From: Romboutsia_C sp015668195
GTDB lineage: Bacteria > Bacillota > Clostridia > Peptostreptococcales > Peptostreptococcaceae
Direction of reading: 5' to 3'
DNA: 64,000 nucleotides
Assembly (NCBI RefSeq): GCF_015668195.1
Contig: NZ_JADPFC010000001.1
Span: forward strand, 372,001-436,000
Part shown: in pieces, positions 43,076 to 51,955 of the stretch
Layout: every line of letters begins with the position of its first letter
Position numbering within the stretch: position 1 is the first letter of the stretch
Program-made: the position numbers and the translations under genes
The notes under the pieces: generated by a model
Databases searched by the model: none
What the model was told of the DNA's origin: nothing
The model's input: only the letters and a program-made list of their open reading frames with translations

Positions 43076-43132
43076 AAATACTTCTATAAAAAATACCATG
43101 ATTTTATCATGGTATTTTTTATAGAAGTATTT
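43076..43132. terminator. Perfect 27-bp hairpin (terminator)
   Basis: Bases 43076-43102 are exactly complementary to 43106-43132 with a TTT loop. It is another of the unusually long perfect stems in this window. Confidence 0.8.
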
Positions 43133-43164
43133 CATTAATATTATATAATATTAGTTACGATAAT

Positions 43165-43254
43165 ATGAAAGTTTTTATAAATGCAGATATTGAAGGAACT
43201 TGTGGGGTGGTAGATAGAGAGGAAGTTGATATAAGTATAAACTCATGTATATAA
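43165..43254 (+). pseudogene. Truncated N-terminus of an M55 D-aminopeptidase (DppA-like) gene
   Basis: A 29-codon frame reads MKVFINADIEGTCGVV then DREEVD and stops. This closely matches the opening strand of M55 D-aminopeptidases (MKxxISADIEGxxGV), which carries metal-binding Asp and Glu. Nothing of the remaining ~240 residues follows, and the next gene begins eight bases later on the other strand. There is no good ribosome site. I read it as a remnant of a deleted gene. Confidence 0.65.
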
Positions 43255-43262
43255 AGATAGAT

Positions 43263-43787
43263 TTATTTGAGAATATATTCTTTGTGAAGTACCCAATTAT
43301 TATCTACCCATTTATATATCGAGATATTATCAAAACTGCAATAGAAATCACAAGGTATATTATTTACATAATCCCACAGTTCATTAAACTTACTTCTTAT
43401 TTTTTTAGAACTTATTGTAACATGAAATATTTTATTCTTACCATCGTGGCTATCAAATTTTATGTAGTTTATAGAAGAAAGTTCATCTATAAGTTTATCA
43501 TGAACAAATTTAGCTTCATTACTCATAAAAACTTTCATATATATAACTCGATCATCAAAATGATCAAATCCATGTATTTCATAAGGTGTAGCATTATTAG
43601 AATTAGAAAATATATTTAATATTTTTTCTAATTGCGAAATATCATCACTTTCAAAAGGGGATTTTATAGTAAAGTGAGCAGGAAGTTTAGAAGATTTCAC
43701 ACCAAACTTATCAAAGACATCTTTCCTTAAAGTGTTGTTAAATTTGCCTGCATCTTTTTTTAAAACACTAACTATTACGTATCTCAA
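43263..43787 (-). CDS. 2H phosphoesterase / 2'-5' RNA ligase-like protein
   Basis: The 174 aa protein has the two HxT/S motifs of the 2H family, HFTI (about residue 42) and HVTI (about 125). These form the active site of RNA ligase-like and cyclic phosphodiesterase enzymes; the natural substrate is unknown. The start is TTG at 43787, seven bases after GGAGG, giving MRYVIVSVLKKD; the longer ATG frame at 43835 has no site and continues through the ribosome site. Confidence 0.82.
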   Translation of the reverse strand: MRYVIVSVLKKDAGKFNNTLRKDVFDKFGVKSSKLPAHFTIKSPFESDDISQLEKILNIFSNSNNATPYEIHGFDHFDDRVIYMKVFMSNEAKFVHDKLIDELSSINYIKFDSHDGKNKIFHVTISSKKIRSKFNELWDYVNNIPCDFYCSFDNISIYKWVDNNWVLHKEYILK

Positions 43788-44012
43788 ATGTTTACCTCCA
43801 AGTATATTTATACTAATTTTTAACAAATATTTCATAAAGAATTCATATAAATATTATAAAATGAAATATAACATATATTTATATATTAAGTTAAAAGGTT
43901 ACAGTATTTATACCAATTATAGTATAGACACATGCTATATATAAATATACAATATATTATAAGGTTATGATTATCAATGTATAATCACAATAATAAAAGG
44001 ATGGGATGAAAA

Positions 44013-44684
44013 ATGAGCTTTTTTAAAAGACTAAAAAATATAGTGGATGCAAAGGCTAACAAAGCGTTAGATAAGCATGAAAATCCAATTGAGATGTTAG
44101 AACTATCTATAACTAAAAAAGAAAAGTTATTACAAGATGCTAAAAAACAATGTGCAAACTTTATAGCATCGGTAGATGGAATAAGAAACGAGAAAAAAGA
44201 TATACAAGAAAAAATAGATAAATATGAAGAAGCCACTAAAGTTGCTATACAAAAGGAAGATAATGACAAAGCTCAAAACTTTGTAAAACAAAAATTAGAG
44301 CTTCAAGGAAAATTAACTCAAACAGAAGCTAGGATAAAAGAACAAGATGAGAAAATACAACTTGTAAAAAATAAAATATCAGACTTAGAAATAGAAATAT
44401 CTAAAATGAAATCTAAAAAACAAGAATTAGCTACAAGACTTGATGTTGCTGAAATAAATAATGATATAAATGAGACATTAGCTGGTTTAAATGATGATCA
44501 TGGTATAAACTTAGATGAACTAGAAAAGAAAGTTGCTCAAAAGGAAAGTTATGGTAAAGCATTAGAAGATTTAAAACCTAAAGACGAAGATGAACTTTTA
44601 GATGAATATATAAGTAGTTCTCCATCAGTTGATGATGAAGTAGCTAAAGAATTAGAAAGAATAAAAGAACAAATGAAAAAATAA
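44013..44684 (+). CDS. pspA: PspA/IM30 family membrane-stress protein
   Basis: The 223 aa protein is almost wholly helical coiled coil. It starts with the amphipathic helix MSFFKRLKNIVDAKANKALDK followed by HENPIEMLELSI, both typical of PspA/Vipp1, which bind stressed membranes and form ring or rod oligomers. The C-terminus is acidic. It heads a three-gene group with a Cys-rich protein and a membrane-anchored repeat protein. Confidence 0.9.
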   Translation: MSFFKRLKNIVDAKANKALDKHENPIEMLELSITKKEKLLQDAKKQCANFIASVDGIRNEKKDIQEKIDKYEEATKVAIQKEDNDKAQNFVKQKLELQGKLTQTEARIKEQDEKIQLVKNKISDLEIEISKMKSKKQELATRLDVAEINNDINETLAGLNDDHGINLDELEKKVAQKESYGKALEDLKPKDEDELLDEYISSSPSVDDEVAKELERIKEQMKK

Positions 44685-44721
44685 GTAGGTTAAATTAGTC
44701 TATTTAAATATTTGTAAATGA

Positions 44722-44782
44722 ATGCTTCGTTTAAATACCAAATCATAAAAGTTGGTTATATAGACGAAGCAAATTTTTTTTT
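44722..44782 (+). terminator. Hairpin terminator/attenuator between pspA and the Cys-rich gene
   Basis: TGCTTCGT pairs with ACGAAGCA and encloses an ACCAA/TTGGT stem, followed by nine T. It may limit readthrough from pspA into the next two genes. Confidence 0.75.
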
Positions 44783-44809
44783 ATTAGTTAATGTAAGGGG
44801 TGCAAGGTT

Positions 44810-45484
44810 ATGGCAAATGAAATAATACAAAGCGAAAAAGACAAATATAAAAAGATTTACTCAGATATAATGTTTTCTTATGATGATTTAAGACAAATGT
44901 TAGATGAAAATGAACTAAACAAAAGAACATTTATAAATAAAGTTGAAACATTAAAAGATTATATGGACTTTTTAGATAGATTAGAAAGTGAAAGTAAAAA
45001 AGATAAAGGCTTTTTTAAAAAATTATTTAACAAAAGTGAGGATGTAGAGTCAAAAATTAATAATTATTTAACTATAGACAAAAAAAGAGATATAGATAAA
45101 CTTCAAAAGTGTAGTAAATGTAAGTGTATAAATTGTGTATCAAATTGCATGGTCAATTCTTGTTTAAATTGCAGAGAAGAAGAATATGTATATGGATGTG
45201 ATAAAAAAACTGATGCATTTACTAAAACAAAAGAAACGGTGACTTTATACGATGGTAACAAAGAAATAATATTTAATGTAGCAGGATACTTAATAGAAAA
45301 AAGTGATAATAATATATTTAGATATGTATATTTAATTGATTCAAAAGATTATGATAATCAACACTTATTAAGATACTCTAAGTTTAAAGGGGAAGAAAGT
45401 TATGATTCTGTAATAATTGATGATAGTCAAGATGAACTTATAAGACTTAATAATAAATTTATAGAACTAGGGCTTACAGTATAG
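44810..45484 (+). CDS. Cys-rich protein of the PspA cluster (unknown function)
   Basis: The 224 aa soluble protein has an N-terminal helical region (about 1-90), a central Cys cluster (CSKCKCINCVSNCMVNSCLN at about 101-120, plus two later Cys) suited to zinc or Fe-S binding, and a C-terminal mixed domain (about 140-224). I do not recognise the family. It starts behind AGGGGTGCAAGG. Its stop overlaps the next gene's GTG by one base, so the two are translationally coupled and probably work together. Confidence 0.75.
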   Translation: MANEIIQSEKDKYKKIYSDIMFSYDDLRQMLDENELNKRTFINKVETLKDYMDFLDRLESESKKDKGFFKKLFNKSEDVESKINNYLTIDKKRDIDKLQKCSKCKCINCVSNCMVNSCLNCREEEYVYGCDKKTDAFTKTKETVTLYDGNKEIIFNVAGYLIEKSDNNIFRYVYLIDSKDYDNQHLLRYSKFKGEESYDSVIIDDSQDELIRLNNKFIELGLTV

Positions 45485-46122
45485 TGAAGAAGAATAAGTT
45501 AAAATTATTTCCCCTATTATTAGTAGCTTTATTTACGTTTTTAGTTACATTTAATTCACTATCAATGATAAAATCAGAGGCCTATGGGAAAGATTTAGGT
45601 GAAGTGGCCTACTCAAGAACTAGAAGTTCTTTTCATTCAAGTAGTTCTAGCAAAAGTTATTCTAAGCCCAAGACCATAAAGCCAAGTTCTGGGAGTTTTT
45701 CTAGTAAACCAAGTAGTAACTTAAAAAGCAGTAAAAGTAGCAAATCACAAAGTACTATAAAGCCAGATTCAGGAGGATTTACAACTAAGCCAAGTGATAA
45801 TAGTAATATAGACAGTAAAACAAACAATAAATCAAATAGTACTATAAAACCAGATTCAGGAAGTTTTTCTACAAAGCCTAAAAATGAAAGTAATGAAAAT
45901 AATTCTAATACCAATAAGAAATATTATGACTATGATGAGCCTAAATCAAGTAGACCTATATTTGGAGGAGGATATTATAGCGGAGGATTTAATCCTTTTG
46001 GAAGAATGTTTTATAGTTTTTCAATGAGTTCTTGGATAGTAAAGTTAGTAGTTATATTGACTATAATAGTAGTGTTATATATAGCAATAGATTTTATAAG
46101 AAATAGAAGAGACAGAGATTAA
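45484..46122 (+). CDS. Exported Ser-rich repeat protein with C-terminal membrane anchor
   Basis: The 212 aa product starts at GTG, overlapping the upstream stop. A signal-like helix (LFPLLLVALFTFLVTFNSLS) is followed by a Ser/Lys/Pro-rich region with three copies of TIKPxSGxFxxKP, then a Gly/Phe/Tyr stretch (FGGGYYSGGFNPFG). One membrane helix (about 182-202) ends in a basic tail. The low-complexity part should lie outside the cell. With pspA upstream it may be a membrane-stress sensor or anchor, which is inferred. Confidence 0.72.
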   Translation: MKKNKLKLFPLLLVALFTFLVTFNSLSMIKSEAYGKDLGEVAYSRTRSSFHSSSSSKSYSKPKTIKPSSGSFSSKPSSNLKSSKSSKSQSTIKPDSGGFTTKPSDNSNIDSKTNNKSNSTIKPDSGSFSTKPKNESNENNSNTNKKYYDYDEPKSSRPIFGGGYYSGGFNPFGRMFYSFSMSSWIVKLVVILTIIVVLYIAIDFIRNRRDRD

Positions 46123-46136
46123 TATTATCAAAGAAA

Positions 46137-46182
46137 AAATAACCTATGGTAGATAAGAAATCTATACATGGGTTATTTTTTT
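46137..46182 (+). terminator. Terminator of the PspA cluster
   Basis: AATAACC pairs with GGTTATT, with an inner GTAGA/TCTAT stem, and is followed by TTTTTTT. Confidence 0.7.
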
Positions 46183-46354
46183 AAAGATAAGTAATTATAT
46201 TAAGTATAAAGGTATTGATAAAAAATAGGTTATAAAATATAAAATGGACATTTTAAATAGCAGAGGAAATCGTTGAGACATTGAGTAAGTATATTTTTTA
46301 TTTGCTAAGTATTAGCACTTAAAATTTTATAGATTTGCAAAAAAATGTTTTGAC

Positions 46355-46371
46355 ATACCTACAGGGGGTAT
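46355..46371 (+). promoter_or_regulatory. CsoR-type copper operator
   Basis: ATACCTACAGGGGGTAT matches the G-tract palindrome bound by CsoR copper repressors. It directly follows a TTGACA box (46350-46355) and lies 38 bases before copA. A TATAAT at 46380 is too far from that -35 for a normal promoter, so promoter geometry is uncertain. Confidence 0.65.
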
Positions 46372-46408
46372 AGAAGGAATATAATTAAAAATAAAGGAGC
46401 TAAATGAC

Positions 46409-48904
46409 ATGGATAATATAATTAAAAAAACGTATGAAGTCACAGGAATGACTTGTGCAGCATGTGCCAAAGCTGTTGAAAGAGCCGTCAAAAAGCTAGA
46501 TGGAGTACAAAGTCAGAGTATAAACATGGTGACAGAAAAGTTAGAAATAGTATACGATGAAAGTAAGGTCGGTTTTGAAGATTTAAAAAAAGCTATACAA
46601 AAAGCAGGATATGATATATTAGAAGATACAACATACAAAAAAGTTGATTTGAAAATCGGCGGAATGACATGCGCAGCATGTGCCAAAGCTGTTGAAAGAG
46701 CTACTAAGAAATTAGATGGAGTAGAAAGTTCAAGTGTGAATATAGCTACAGAAATAGCATCAATAAGTTATGATCCAAGTAAGATTAAATTACCTAAGTT
46801 AGAAGAAGCCATTAAAAAGTCAGGATATGAAGTATTAGAGAATAATAAAGATAAAAATCAAATAGATGAAGATAAATTAAGAAAAGAAAAAGAAATGAAA
46901 ACTTTATTTACTAAGTTTATAATAGCTGTAGGATTTTCTATACCACTATTTTATATAGCAATGGGGCCTATGATAACAAAACCTTTTGGTCCATTACCAG
47001 TACCAAGCATAATAAATCCTAACACAAACCCTTTAAATTATGCACTAATTCAAATGTTACTTGTTATACCTGTAATGGGAGCTGGGTACAAATTCTATGT
47101 AAATGGATTTAAAGCATTACTAACAAAAAGTCCTAATATGGATTCTTTAGTTGCAATAGGTACATCAGCTGCATTTTTATATAGTGTATACACAACATTT
47201 AAAATAGCAACTTATAGTGGGCAAATGTCTCATGGACATCATCAGTTATATTATGAAAGTGCGGGAATAATAATTGCCTTAATATTACTTGGGAAATATT
47301 TAGAATCAAGATCAAAAGGAAAAACTAGTGAAGCAATAAAAAAACTTATGGGACTTCAACCAAAAACAGCACTTATATTAAAAGGTGATAAAGAAATAGA
47401 AGTACCAATAGATGAAGTTGAAGTTGGAGATATAATAATAGTAAAACCAGGTAGCAAAATACCAGTAGATGGTGTTGTGGTAGATGGTACTACATCAGTA
47501 GATGAATCAATGCTTACAGGAGAAAGTATACCTGTTGAAAAAAATATTGGAGATAAGGTAACTGGAGCTAGTATAAATAAACATGGAAGTATAAAATTTA
47601 AAGCAGAAAAAGTAGGTAGTGATACAGCCTTATCTCAAATTATAAAATTAGTGGAAGATGCACAGGGTAAAAAAGCACCAATTGCAAAACTTGCAGATAC
47701 TGTATCAGGATATTTTGTGCCAGTTGTTATAGGAATAGCTATAGTATCAGCAATATCGTGGGCTTTATTTGGAAATAAAGATTTAGAGTTTGTATTAACA
47801 ATATTTATATCTGTATTAGTTATAGCTTGTCCATGTGCATTAGGACTTGCAACACCAACAGCTATAATGGTTGGTACAGGAAAAGGGGCAGAAAATGGAA
47901 TACTTATAAAAGGTGGAGAAGCCTTAGAACTTGCACATAAAGTAGATACTGTAATATTTGATAAAACGGGAACTATAACTGAAGGTAAGCCAAAAGTTAC
48001 AGATGTTATAGTAAGTGATGATGTAGATGAAAAATATATAATACAAATAGCAGCAAGTGCAGAAAAAACATCAGAACATCCATTAGGGGAGGCTATAGTC
48101 AAATATGGTGAAGAAATAGGAATTAAATTTATAGAAGTCAAAAACTTTAAAGCTATACCAGGACATGGTATAGAAGTAAAGATAGATAATAAAAACATAT
48201 TACTTGGTAATAAAAGATTAATGGAAAGTAGAGATATAAGTCTAGAATCTCTACATAAAAAATCTGATAAGTTAGCACAAGAAGGAAAAACACCTATGTA
48301 TATAGCTATAGAAAATAATATAGCTGGAATAATAGCAGTAGCTGATACTGTTAAAGAAAATAGTAAAAAAGCAGTAGAAAAACTACATGAAATGGGAATA
48401 AAAGTAGCTATGGTAACAGGAGATAATAAAAAGACTGCTGATGCTATAGCTAGAGAAGTTGGAATAGATATAGTGGTATCAGAAGTATTACCTCAAGATA
48501 AATCAAATGTAGTTAAAAATCTTCAAAATGAAGGTAAGTTTGTAGCCATGGTTGGAGATGGTATAAATGATGCACCGGCACTAGCACAAGCTAACGTAGG
48601 TATAGCTATAGGAAATGGAACAGATGTGGCTATGGAATCTGCAGATATTGTTTTAATGAAAAGTGATTTAATGGATGTATGTAATGCAATAAAATTAAGT
48701 AATGAGACAATTAAGAATATAAAACAAAACTTATTCTGGGCATTTGGATATAATACAATAGGAATACCAATAGCAGCAGGATTACTTTATATATTTGGTG
48801 GACCACTATTAAATCCAATGTTTGCAGCAGCTGCTATGAGTTTAAGTTCAGTATCAGTAGTAAGTAATGCACTTAGACTAAAAAATTTTAAAACATATAA
48901 ATAA
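46409..48904 (+). CDS. copA: Copper-exporting P1B-type ATPase
   Basis: The 831 aa protein has two N-terminal HMA domains (GMTCAACAKAVE at about residues 11 and 80). It is followed by membrane helices, an actuator domain with TGES, the CPC copper site at 474-476 (ACPCALGLATP), phosphorylated Asp518 in DKTGTIT, a HP motif (SEHPLGEA), and GDGINDAPALA. The features place it with Cu(I)-exporting CopA. No copZ or csoR is adjacent; the operator upstream implies a CsoR encoded elsewhere. Confidence 0.96.
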   Translation: MDNIIKKTYEVTGMTCAACAKAVERAVKKLDGVQSQSINMVTEKLEIVYDESKVGFEDLKKAIQKAGYDILEDTTYKKVDLKIGGMTCAACAKAVERATKKLDGVESSSVNIATEIASISYDPSKIKLPKLEEAIKKSGYEVLENNKDKNQIDEDKLRKEKEMKTLFTKFIIAVGFSIPLFYIAMGPMITKPFGPLPVPSIINPNTNPLNYALIQMLLVIPVMGAGYKFYVNGFKALLTKSPNMDSLVAIGTSAAFLYSVYTTFKIATYSGQMSHGHHQLYYESAGIIIALILLGKYLESRSKGKTSEAIKKLMGLQPKTALILKGDKEIEVPIDEVEVGDIIIVKPGSKIPVDGVVVDGTTSVDESMLTGESIPVEKNIGDKVTGASINKHGSIKFKAEKVGSDTALSQIIKLVEDAQGKKAPIAKLADTVSGYFVPVVIGIAIVSAISWALFGNKDLEFVLTIFISVLVIACPCALGLATPTAIMVGTGKGAENGILIKGGEALELAHKVDTVIFDKTGTITEGKPKVTDVIVSDDVDEKYIIQIAASAEKTSEHPLGEAIVKYGEEIGIKFIEVKNFKAIPGHGIEVKIDNKNILLGNKRLMESRDISLESLHKKSDKLAQEGKTPMYIAIENNIAGIIAVADTVKENSKKAVEKLHEMGIKVAMVTGDNKKTADAIAREVGIDIVVSEVLPQDKSNVVKNLQNEGKFVAMVGDGINDAPALAQANVGIAIGNGTDVAMESADIVLMKSDLMDVCNAIKLSNETIKNIKQNLFWAFGYNTIGIPIAAGLLYIFGGPLLNPMFAAAAMSLSSVSVVSNALRLKNFKTYK

Positions 48905-48905
48905 T

Positions 48906-48936
48906 AAAAAGAGTTACTTTGAGTAACTCTTTTTAG
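48906..48936 (+). terminator. Terminator of copA
   Basis: AAAAAGAGTTACT pairs with AGTAACTCTTTTT. Confidence 0.88.
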
Positions 48937-49029
48937 TTTGTAGATTAACTTTAAAGAGTTAAATAGTATAAAATATATAAGTAAAGAAATAATATTATTA
49001 ATTAAAACAATATTAAAGGAGTAGACAAA

Positions 49030-49239
49030 ATGGCAAAGTTCAACGGTGTAGTAAAGTGGTTTAATAGTGTAAAAGGATATGGATTTATAACTTGTGATAC
49101 TGGTGAAGACGTATTTGTTCACTTTACAAATATAAAAGAAGAAAATGATGAAAAGAATTTGCATGAAGGTGAAGAAGTTAGCTTTGATATGGTAGAGGCT
49201 CCAAAAGGAATGTCAGCTATAAATGTACACAAACTATAA
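49030..49239 (+). CDS. csp: Cold-shock protein (CspA family)
   Basis: The 69 aa single OB-fold nucleic-acid chaperone carries NGVVKWFNSVKGYGFI (RNP1) and VFVHFT (RNP2) and has the usual length. It binds single-stranded RNA/DNA and assists translation at low temperature. It starts behind AAAGGAGTAG and has its own terminator. The leader is short, so I see no long cold-responsive 5' UTR. Confidence 0.96.
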   Translation: MAKFNGVVKWFNSVKGYGFITCDTGEDVFVHFTNIKEENDEKNLHEGEEVSFDMVEAPKGMSAINVHKL

Positions 49240-49240
49240 A

Positions 49241-49275
49241 AATAAGGAACTATCAATTGATAGTTCCTTATTTTT
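49241..49275 (+). terminator. Terminator of the csp gene
   Basis: AATAAGGAACTATCAA pairs with TTGATAGTTCCTTATT. Confidence 0.88.
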
Positions 49276-49374
49276 AATTACGGTAAAAATTATATACTTC
49301 ATAAAAAATTCATATAGTTATAAATTAATTATGATAAAATTAAATATAAATAAAGATCAAATGGAGTTGATAAA

Positions 49375-50040
49375 ATGAGTGAATCTATATTAGTTATCGA
49401 AGATGATTCAGATATACAAGAACTTATAGTTGAGTTTTTAGGTTCTAAGGGATATAAAATAGACTCAGCTAATGATGGAGTAGAAGGTATAAAAAAGTTT
49501 AAGGAAAAAGAGTATGACTTAATAATACTTGACATTATGATGCCAAACTTAGATGGACATTCAGTATGTAAAATGATTAGAAAAAACTCAAATGTACCTA
49601 TAATATTTTTAACAGCATTAACTGAAGAATCAGACCAGATAAAAGGGTTTGATTTAGAGTGTGATGATTATATAACAAAGCCTTTTTCATTTAAGTTACT
49701 TATAAAAAGAGTAGAAGCAGTGCTTAGAAGGACATCACAAACTAGTAGCGACTCTTTAATCTTTGAAGATTTAAAGCTAGATTTAAATACGTATACAGCG
49801 CAAATAAAAGAAGATACTATAGAACTTACTTTAAAGGAGTTTAATATACTTAAAACTTTAATAGAAAAATATCCACAAGTAGTAACTAGAGAAAGTTTAT
49901 TAGATAGTATATGGGGATATGACTATTATGGAGATACAAGAATAGTTGATGCACATATAAAAAATATAAGAAAAAAAATAGTACTACCATATATAAAAAC
50001 AGTAAAAGGTATAGGATATACTCTTGAAAAAGATATTTAG
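49375..50040 (+). CDS. OmpR-family response regulator
   Basis: The 221 aa product has a receiver domain with acidic pocket EDD near the start, phospho-acceptor Asp53 in LDIMMPNLDG, and Lys in YITKPFS. A winged-helix DNA-binding domain of OmpR/PhoB type follows (LTLKEFNIL ... RIVDAHIKNIRKKI). It overlaps the kinase gene by 17 bases. No target gene is obvious nearby. The ribosome site is weak (TGGAGTTG). Confidence 0.92.
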   Translation: MSESILVIEDDSDIQELIVEFLGSKGYKIDSANDGVEGIKKFKEKEYDLIILDIMMPNLDGHSVCKMIRKNSNVPIIFLTALTEESDQIKGFDLECDDYITKPFSFKLLIKRVEAVLRRTSQTSSDSLIFEDLKLDLNTYTAQIKEDTIELTLKEFNILKTLIEKYPQVVTRESLLDSIWGYDYYGDTRIVDAHIKNIRKKIVLPYIKTVKGIGYTLEKDI

Positions 50041-51292
50041 TAAGTGGGAAAAATTAAATATAAAGTATAAACTATTTACAATAACAACAGGGTTATTACT
50101 AGCATTAGCTATAATAATATACCTAATCTTATATTTTTTATTACCAACATATTATTATGAGTATAAAATAGGGAATTTCGAAAAAAGTGTAGCAAGTCTT
50201 AAGAAAGAATCAGTATTTTATACAACAGATGAATTAAAAGAGAAGCTACATCAACTAGAAGCGAGTCAAAATCTATCTGTTCTTTTAACTAATCAAAGTG
50301 GAAGAAGAATTTATGGTAGAACAGAATTATTAATACTTAATCATAGTAAATATGTAATAAATAATAGTAGAGAATACCCTAAGAATATTACTATATATAC
50401 TAAAGATTCAATACTCCCATATAATTTAAGTATAGTAATGCCGCTTCAACCTATAGATGAAGCTACTGAGGTTATAAGAAATCTTATGCCATATATTATA
50501 GGGGTAGCTATATTAATAGCTATAATAGGTGCATACATATATACAAAAGTAATAACAAAACCTTTAATAGATATAATAGAAACTGAAAGAGAAGCCGAAA
50601 ATAAAAGAAAAGAATTTATAGCTACTATATCTCATGAACTAAAAACGCCAATAACGATAATAAGTGGACAGCTAGAAGGTATGATTTATAATATAGGGAA
50701 ATATAAAGATAGAGATTTATATTTAGAAAAATCATATGATACTACACAAGAGTTAAAAGAACTGGTAAATGAGATGATAGAAGTATCAAAATGTGAAATA
50801 CTAGAAACTGATTTAAGTTTAGATACTGTTAATTTAAGCAATATGGTTGAAAATATAATAAAAAGACAAGCATTTTTAATAGAAGATAAAAATTTAAATA
50901 CAGTAATAGATATAGAAAAAGATTTGTATATAAAATGTGATGAAGATAGAATAAAAAAAGCAATAAGTAATATAATAAACAATGCTATAAAATATTCGCC
51001 AAATAAAGAAACTATAATAGTAAAGCTTTATACTAAAAGTGTAAAGCTTTCCAGAAGAAAAACTGATTCAAAAATATACTTAGAAGTAGAAAATACAGGA
51101 ATTACTATAGATAAAAAACATCTAAATGAGATATTTAAGCCATTTTTTAGAGTAGAAAAATCAAGATCTAGAAAAACTGGAGGAAGTGGATTAGGGTTGT
51201 ATTTAGTTAGTAAGATACTTCAAAGTCATGGATTTAAACATAACATAAAAAATAAAGAAAATTCAGTAATATTTACTATAGAGTTTAATTAA
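50024..51292 (+). CDS. Membrane sensor histidine kinase (partner of the OmpR-type regulator)
   Basis: The 422 aa product has membrane helix 1 (about 18-40), an extracytoplasmic sensor of ~115 residues, and helix 2 (about 155-178). HisKA with His204 in TISHELKTPITI and HATPase_c follow, with NNAIKYSP and GGSGLGLYLVSKIL. The signal is unknown. The gene start overlaps the regulator's end, so the two are translated as a pair. Confidence 0.92.
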   Translation: MKKIFSKWEKLNIKYKLFTITTGLLLALAIIIYLILYFLLPTYYYEYKIGNFEKSVASLKKESVFYTTDELKEKLHQLEASQNLSVLLTNQSGRRIYGRTELLILNHSKYVINNSREYPKNITIYTKDSILPYNLSIVMPLQPIDEATEVIRNLMPYIIGVAILIAIIGAYIYTKVITKPLIDIIETEREAENKRKEFIATISHELKTPITIISGQLEGMIYNIGKYKDRDLYLEKSYDTTQELKELVNEMIEVSKCEILETDLSLDTVNLSNMVENIIKRQAFLIEDKNLNTVIDIEKDLYIKCDEDRIKKAISNIINNAIKYSPNKETIIVKLYTKSVKLSRRKTDSKIYLEVENTGITIDKKHLNEIFKPFFRVEKSRSRKTGGSGLGLYLVSKILQSHGFKHNIKNKENSVIFTIEFN

Positions 51293-51395
51293 ACTTTCAA
51301 AGTTCATTCACTTAAAACTCATATTAAATTCATATTAAAAAGTTAATATATAAGTATAGAAAGACTAGCTTAAAAACCATAATATAATACCCTAT

Positions 51396-51478
51396 AATAA
51401 TGGCAACACTCCCTCACATCCTCCTATGGGTTGCCATTATTTATATCCCCTATATTTTATATAGGGGATATTTTTTAT
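51396..51478 (+). ncRNA. Candidate small RNA with C-rich anti-Shine-Dalgarno loop
   Basis: A perfect 12-base-pair stem (AATAATGGCAAC with GTTGCCATTATT) carries a 22-base loop, ACTCCCTCACATCCTCCTAT plus GG. The loop contains CTCCC and CCTCCT, the latter complementary to AGGAGG. A strong terminator hairpin follows. TATAAT motifs lie at 51383 and 51393. This two-hairpin, C-rich-loop design is typical of small RNAs that pair with ribosome sites. It could also be just the 3' UTR of the kinase gene. Nothing else is seen in 51293-51588. Confidence 0.5.
51443..51478 (+). terminator. Terminator of the two-component operon / candidate small RNA
   Basis: ATATCCCCTATAT pairs with ATATAGGGGATAT and is followed by TTTTT. 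Confidence 0.9.
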
Positions 51479-51588
51479 TTTAAGCAAAATATATAATTCA
51501 TAAAATAATAAATTAGGTTTTGTGTTAAAAAAGAAAGTAATAATTTTTAATAAAATGCAAAAAATAAAATAAATAAAGGAGGGTATAT

Positions 51589-51798
51589 ATGACTACTATG
51601 AAAAATTATATGAATAATATGAAAAATGATATGGAAAAAGGACTTGATGGAGCTAAAGAAAAAGCAGAAGATGTAAAAGAAAATGTATTAGGATTTATGG
51701 CTAATATGGGAAACCAAGTAGAAGATGGAATGGAAAGATATAAAGAAAAAAAATTTGCTAAAAATTTAAAAAAACAAATGGAAAAAGAACATAAATAA
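51589..51798 (+). CDS. Small amphipathic helical protein, 69 aa
   Basis: The product is highly charged and wholly helical (MKNDMEKGLDGAKEKAEDVK, ending LKKQMEKEHK), with a short less polar centre (VLGFMANMG). It resembles YtxH/CsbD-like small stress proteins in composition only. It starts behind AAAGGAGGGTATAT, a strong ribosome site, so it may be abundant. It forms a single-gene unit with a terminator. Function unknown. Confidence 0.72.
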   Translation: MTTMKNYMNNMKNDMEKGLDGAKEKAEDVKENVLGFMANMGNQVEDGMERYKEKKFAKNLKKQMEKEHK

Positions 51799-51804
51799 AT
51801 ACCT

Positions 51805-51834
51805 AAAAGAGCTAAATTATTTAGCTCTTTTAAT
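51805..51834 (+). terminator. Terminator after the 69-aa protein gene
   Basis: AAAAGAGCTAAAT pairs with ATTTAGCTCTTTT. Confidence 0.85.
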
Positions 51835-51955
51835 ATTTAAATAAAATTGTATCATTACATTTTATATTTATTATATATTTAATATTAATATATAGAAATT
51901 GTATTGGTTAGATAGTAATATTTAATTAGGATTCATTAAAAATGGAGGAATAACT

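Noticed and set aside
43245..43619. Plus-strand hydrophobic frame opposite the 2H phosphoesterase gene
   Set aside because: It is the reverse-strand shadow of a well-supported gene and has no ribosome site.
46300..46320. CIRCE heat-shock operator upstream of copA
   Set aside because: GCTAAGTATTAGC has a 3-base centre and lacks the TTAGCACTC-N9-GAGTGCTAA structure.
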